Shown: positions 59,246-64,000 of the stretch, piece after piece | How the letters are laid out: the number at the start of each line of letters is the position of its first letter | Position numbering within the stretch: position 1 is the stretch's first letter | Source: Cylicocyclus nassatus | Lineage: Eukaryota; Nematoda; Chromadorea; Rhabditida; Strongylidae | Direction of reading: 5' to 3' | Assembly (NCBI GenBank): GCA_958299035.1 | Contig: CATQJL010000305.1 | Span: 30,703,733-30,767,732 of the forward strand | Length of the DNA: 64,000 bases | Program-made: the position numbers and the translations under genes | The notes under the pieces: model-generated | Database searches by the model: none | Seen by the model: only the letters and a program-made list of their open reading frames with translations | Told to the model about the DNA's origin: nothing

Positions 59246-62200
59246 ATGAGTTCAATCAACATTTTCTTGATGGTAAGTTTGACATTCCCCCTACAGCCTC
59301 GCAACATGCTTGAGCCGTAGATTCAGATGACGGCAGCTTTGGCCGCGCCAGCGACTACAGCAACAACCGTACCCAGCTATCCTGAAGTATTGCCTGAAGG
59401 TATGTCCAAGAAAAAGTGAAAGAGATAGAAAGAAACAGAATAATTAGAGGGGACTAGAATATAGTGGCGCAAATTCAGACAATCAAAACAGTTTTCCAAG
59501 GTGTGTCAATTCAAACACTTTACCCCTGTATCCTTCTCCATCCTTTAACCATAACAGAGTGCTTGGATTGTAATCAATCTGTGGCTCAGAACTTTTTGGG
59601 GTATTTCTCGATCATAGTACCTGCAATGATAAAACGGTCTCATTAACAAAATTTCATGTCCAGATCTTGTCCTCGTCTTTTGACAGGAAAGGGAGAACGA
59701 TCGTATTTTCACGCAGTTTGAATTGTCCCGATTTTTCATCGATAGCTACTGTGAGCAAGTAGCGGAATTGCTGATCTGCAGTCTATCACATGAAATCACC
59801 TACTGTGATGCGCATAATTATGCGCTTCTACGCTTAAGAAGATAGTGTTAGTAAGAAGCATCGCATGGATCACCATGAAAGGTGATGTTCGAGCTAGGTA
59901 GAAATTCCTGTTATGCAAAACAGACATTCCAATTATGGCATTTCTTATTCTTAACGTAAAACCCTTTCATCGATTACTGGTGATCAATATTCTGCTCGCA
60001 CACTTTTCTTCAAGTAGTAACCTAGTTAGCAGGAAAGTTAGCAAAGATTGCTTGAAAGATAGCTTCGTAAGCACTCCTTGCTATCTGTCCTGCTAACTAG
60101 GTTACAACTTGAAGAAAGTGTACGAGCGGAGTACAAACTGGTTATCAAAATAACCAGTTTGTCACCGCTGCCCTTAGATGTACGCAATTTCTCTACTATT
60201 CGCATGCATTCTATTGCTCACATAATCGCGGAAAACGCATCAATGCTGACCACGGATAAACTGTAAAGTCATTACGAAAGCTTTTCATGTAAGATGGGTA
60301 ACCTTTGCAGCAAAAGACCTCCTTGCAGATAAACAAATGCAAGTTTGGACCATTCACTACATTTATTATGGCCTGATACTTCTAGTTAACGACCACATTG
60401 CTCCGTTTTTCAGCAAGCTCCTCAATTCTCAGAAAATTCTCAAGAGATAGGCTATCTACGCAGATATACCTTTTGCTACGTTTTTGAGCAAGTTCCTTAA
60501 ATTCTCAGAAAATCCTCAACAAATAGGCTATTTATGCAAATACGCCTCCTGCCGTTTCCGCGAGAAAAATGAATTCTGTAACGTTGGTGGCTCGAGATTA
60601 CACATGTCAAGCATATTCTTAAATTTGCAGAAAGGCTAGTCGACACTCAGGCTTTTGCAGACTAGGAAGCCATGTGGACCCGTTTGACGCCTAATTGCAA
60701 TAGGATACACGTGTCAGATCTTTGTGCTGGTAACCTCGCATGCTGGTAGCGTTATGCAAAAATTTGGCACAAAAGTTCGGTGAAATCATAATTTCCGTGA
60801 CAGACAGATTTTCGCAACCATGACAAAAGACGGACTCAAAGAGGATAGCTCGAATAAGACTTTAAAACGAAGCTCTACTTGATTTTGAAGAAATCTTACA
60901 AAGGTCACTTCAACATTTTTCGACATCCCCCTCTCACTAGTTCTCACTGGTCCTTTTTGCTTGTGCTGTCCCTCACCCCAGGATGAATTGTATAACGGTA
61001 AAAGTCTCCGCTTACATTTATCAAAAAAAAGAATTTAATAGCTTTTATTATTTTTTGCAATGTGCCGAACTCATTTTACTCCATGGTCGGAAGCCTAAAA
61101 TCTACCGGGTAGCCAGATGGACACTAATCAACGCATTTTTAGTATTTTATGATGCTCTAAGAGCAATTCAAACTTCTAACAAGATACGTATGATTGTCCC
61201 CTGAGCTGCTTGATCTTATCTTTCAAAAGTGTTTTTAGAAAATAAGTGTTGGAGGTCAAGAACTTATGAAAAAGCATCTGATATCGTTTCCTTGGAAATT
61301 TCAATCAAGTTTTCACCAAAACCTCCAAACTTAGCAAATGGTAGCTTCAGATAGTTAGCAAGCTGGAGCACTTTGCCTCTGGTATCATAAAAGACTCGTG
61401 TAAGCTCTAAATTGGGCTGTCAAGTTGGTGGCTTTTATAGAAATCGCTCCTTTTCGTTTCTTCTTGAGATCGATGACAAACATGTATGATAAGGGAACCT
61501 AAAACGAGAAGAGGGTTAAGGCAAACATATTCAGCATCGAATGTGGTTTGCTTAGAGGTCAGCTTTGTGATCGGAGCATATTGCGCCGCCAATAAAAAAT
61601 TTTTGAGGGCTCTAAGAAAGCGAGGAAACATCATGAAACAGTTTTATTCTCGTGTAGATTTTTTACGTGAAGGTTGAGCACGGCCTTCATTCACAAAAGT
61701 TGCCATGGATTTTCGGACCATTCCTCGATTCCCTCAAGCGCATACGCTCACCAGTTATAGTAACATACCGTTGGTTACAAACAAAGCATTCTTTTGTTTT
61801 TGGGGTAGAGCATGATACTTGCATAGTGGCATGCTCTACCATGCCACCGGCGGCATGAGGCTCTCCTTCTATCCGACCCCCCAACCTCCCCCCCCCCCCT
61901 TTCCCCAGAAAGTTCTGTGTCTCAGTGTGGTGCTGAAGATGCCTATTTTGATGTAGTGAAGAACTCATAAGATGACGGGCTTCCGAATTACGAGAACAAT
62001 AGTCAGGATTTTTTAGCTGCTTTCGAATTTCCTGCTCAAGCAACTGAAATTCAAAAATCGAATCAAGCTGATTGACTTCTCAAATCTTCGAATGATTGCT
62101 ATTACAGGGACAAACACCGTATGCAAAGATAATATTGGAATGACCGACGAACTCAGAACGAAATTTCTTGACGAACACAATTCTAGAAGGTCCATATTCA

Positions 62201-64000
62201 GTTTATTAGGAATGTAGTCACAGAATTTTATCTTCATATTGCTTTCATTGCAATTGCAAATGCAATTTCCAGAAGCTTGCTAGCAAAAGGAGAAGTCACG
62301 AGACCAAACGGAAACCACCTACCACAGGGAGGAGATATTCTGAAATTGGTGATGTTATACTAAACACTAATTTACACTTTCACATTAAAAGGGAGATCTA
62401 GAGGTATGATTGTGAACTGGAGAAAGCCGCTATTGAAGAGGTACGAAAATGTCCTACTTCCAAGAAAGCGGATGAAAGCTTTGGTAAAAACTTTGACACT
62501 TTCGCGTCCAGCACTACCACGCCAACTTATCAAGATGCAATAACGACGGTATATTTTTCAACCTTCAAGATTCTGCAAATGCTTTTAAAATGTGAAAAAA
62601 GGCTATAAATGACTGGTGGGATGTTGTAAATTCTGATCGCGAAGGCCCAACGACTTCTTTGAAATTTCTCCAAAAACATGTTGGTACTGCTATAGAATCT
62701 TTCACTCAGGTAGGTATTTGTATAAAGCTTCAAAATCTGTCGTGCGAAGACAAGGCAAGTACTAGCTTAAAAGTAAACCGTAATCCTAAATAAATCAAAA
62801 TGTTTTTATTTCCTAGCAGACTTGGGGTGTTACTCGATAGAGCAAAGCAAATTCTGCAGAAAGGCCACCAAAGATCCACCGAAGTCGTAATCTAGGTAAA
62901 ATTTGGAACCGAAACTTCAAAATTTTCAACTACCCTAAAAAAACTAATCTCCTTTTAGAAAATTCCTACGATCTCCAACTTGGTCATTATGTAGTAAACT
63001 CAAGATGTACCCAAAAATGTATTTGGTGGATTTTTTTCCGGTGCTCAAAATCTAGAAAATATAGCCCGAAAACGCCAAAATGTTACTTTACGAGATTTTA
63101 CTATGTAATTCCCGCTTATTGGGTCACAAACGGAGGTGGAATTCTGAGATCGTACTAACTAAGGCTTGTGGTATACACATATGTGGGAGGAGCTGGGGTG
63201 GAGTTTGCCATTTTTGGACTTTCATTTTTCTCAATTTCTATGCACGAAAAGATTCCAGAACATACTACTATGTATCATTTATATAACAACCACTTTGGGG
63301 CTTCGTATAATTTATTTTTCGCAAAAATCCAACTTTTAGGTGGTAAAATTATTTCGCTTTTGGCTCCAAATTTTACCTGGATTACGACTTAAGCTGATCA
63401 TTGGTGGGTCACTATGTAGAGCTTGCTTCGCCCTATTGAATGGCCTAAGTATGCTAGGAAAACAAAAACATTTTAATTTATCAAGGAATACGGATTACTT
63501 TTGAGGCAAACTAATAGTTGAACTAACATGAAAAGACCTAACTTGTTTGTCTTTTTGAAAAGCGACACAGCATGAACCGCTGGTTTCATATGCTTATCAC
63601 GCTGCGAAACATTACTCTGAAGCTATGAACTTTTTCTGAGCAGGATTTGCGTGTTGGCAGACTTACCAGTGTTACGGTATCATCGTATCAACGATTTTAG
63701 GGCATTACCTCAGAGCAAATCACACAATATAAAGTTACTTTGATATCCCACTATTTTTAGAGCAGCTTCTTATCTAAAGGCCGTCGTTCCATGATTTCAT
63801 TTTCGAACAGATCCGGACCGAAATGGCACACATATAGTTAAGGCGGGGAGCTACTTCTCGTTATTGATCGATACCGACTTTATCAATTTTTCGCAAATTT
63901 TGAGCACAGGGCTGGGAGTTGCAACGGGGGGGGGGGGTGGAGGTACAAATGACGAAAATTATTGACGGCCGGGCACGGCCGAGTTTGCCAGCTAGTTTGA
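59246..64000 (+). CDS. ASP-like secreted SCP/TAPS protein, unit 3 copy (3' end outside the window)
   Basis: Exons 1-6 are visible: 59246-59272, 59327-59399, 62108-62213, 62273-62348, 62402-62548, 62602-62709. By the spacing in units 1 and 2, exon 7 (MAW...CLYDP) should begin about 150 bp past the window edge. Signal peptide, GMTDELR, DEHNSRRS, YDCELE, AINDWW and ESFTQ are present with no stop or frameshift. Exon 6 encodes the same peptide as unit 1, exon 5 has unit 2-like residues in the middle (CPTSK, SFGKNF, TFASS) but ends like unit 1 (TYQDAI), and exon 4 has its own sequence (LAKGEVTRPNGNHLP). The partial state is caused by the window, not by a break in the gene. Confidence 0.9.
60000..60121. 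repeat. Inverted repeat (~34 bp arms) in ASP intron 2, unit 3
   Basis: Counterpart of 4005-4126, with one T-to-A change in the right arm (GTTACAACTTG). Confidence 0.74.
60398..60548 (+). repeat. Two-copy ~75 bp tandem repeat in ASP intron 2, unit 3
   Basis: Counterpart of 4403-4554. The first copy has drifted more (TTGCTCCGTTTTTCAGCAAG). Confidence 0.75.
62882..63390. mobile_element. ~510 bp MITE in ASP intron 6, unit 3
   Basis: Counterpart of 6821-7330, with the right terminus at 63381-63390. Confidence 0.63.
63963..63995 (+). mobile_element. Helitron-like 3' terminus in ASP intron 7, unit 3
   Basis: Same hairpin and GCCAGCTAG end, five bases before the right edge of the window. Confidence 0.45.

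Larger units (their letters stand above)
56064..64000 (+). repeat. Tandem segmental repeat, unit 3 (partial)
   Basis: These are the first 7,937 bp of a third unit, cut by the window edge just after a GCCAGCTAG terminus that corresponds to 7937 of unit 1 and 36705 of unit 2. Its first 3 kb follow unit 2 very closely, including the same indels and the same orientation of the ~180 bp segment that is reversed in unit 1. In the ASP coding exons it alternates between unit 1-like and unit 2-like sequence. Confidence 0.93.

Noticed and set aside
1..64000. CRISPR arrays, bacterial operons or phage modules
   Set aside because: No spaced direct-repeat arrays, ribosome-binding sites or long adjacent frames are present. 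The split exons with GT...AG introns and nematode protein families mark this as animal DNA.

Overview
The window is eukaryotic. It has no long open reading frames or operons. Instead it has short exons bounded by GT...AG introns, many small inverted-repeat transposons, Helitron pieces and AT-rich spacers. The one clear gene family is SCP/TAPS (CAP domain), of the Ancylostoma-secreted-protein (ASP) type, with the C-terminal cysteine-rich hinge seen in strongylid nematodes. The source is therefore most probably a strongylid, hookworm-like parasitic nematode; this is inference from the gene family, not a species identification.

The whole window is one tandem array of a large segment. The sequence at position 1 returns in the same register at 28760 and at 56064, giving unit 1 (28,759 bp), unit 2 (27,304 bp) and the first 7.9 kb of unit 3. 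Each unit carries one plus-strand ASP-like gene of eight exons: 3250-8340 in unit 1, 31956-37086 in unit 2, and 59246 to past the right edge in unit 3, where exons 7 and 8 lie outside the window. The splice sites and reading phases agree across copies. The spliced products are 248 aa and 241 aa, each with ten cysteines. Introns next to the coding exons are almost identical between copies, while exons 3, 4, 5 and 8 differ mainly by amino-acid-changing substitutions and in-frame length changes. This is the pattern of a recently amplified, fast-diversifying secreted-protein family.

Behind each gene lie about 20 kb of repeat-rich DNA. It holds a reverse-transcriptase remnant (minus strand, about 15.6-15.9 kb in unit 1), an isolated minus-strand ASP-like last exon (about 22.4 kb), two Helitron helicase halves arranged head to head (22.8-24.7 kb), and nested terminal-inverted-repeat elements (25.9-28.7 kb). 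The units differ by clean structural events. Unit 1 alone has a pair of ~545 bp TTAA-bounded elements in inverted orientation, a 154 bp TA-flanked MITE and a 35 bp-arm palindrome. Unit 2 alone has a ~460 bp inverted repeat and an extra Helitron-like end. A ~180 bp segment is in opposite orientation in unit 1 versus units 2 and 3. Unit 3 looks mosaic in its ASP exons, which suggests exchange between copies.
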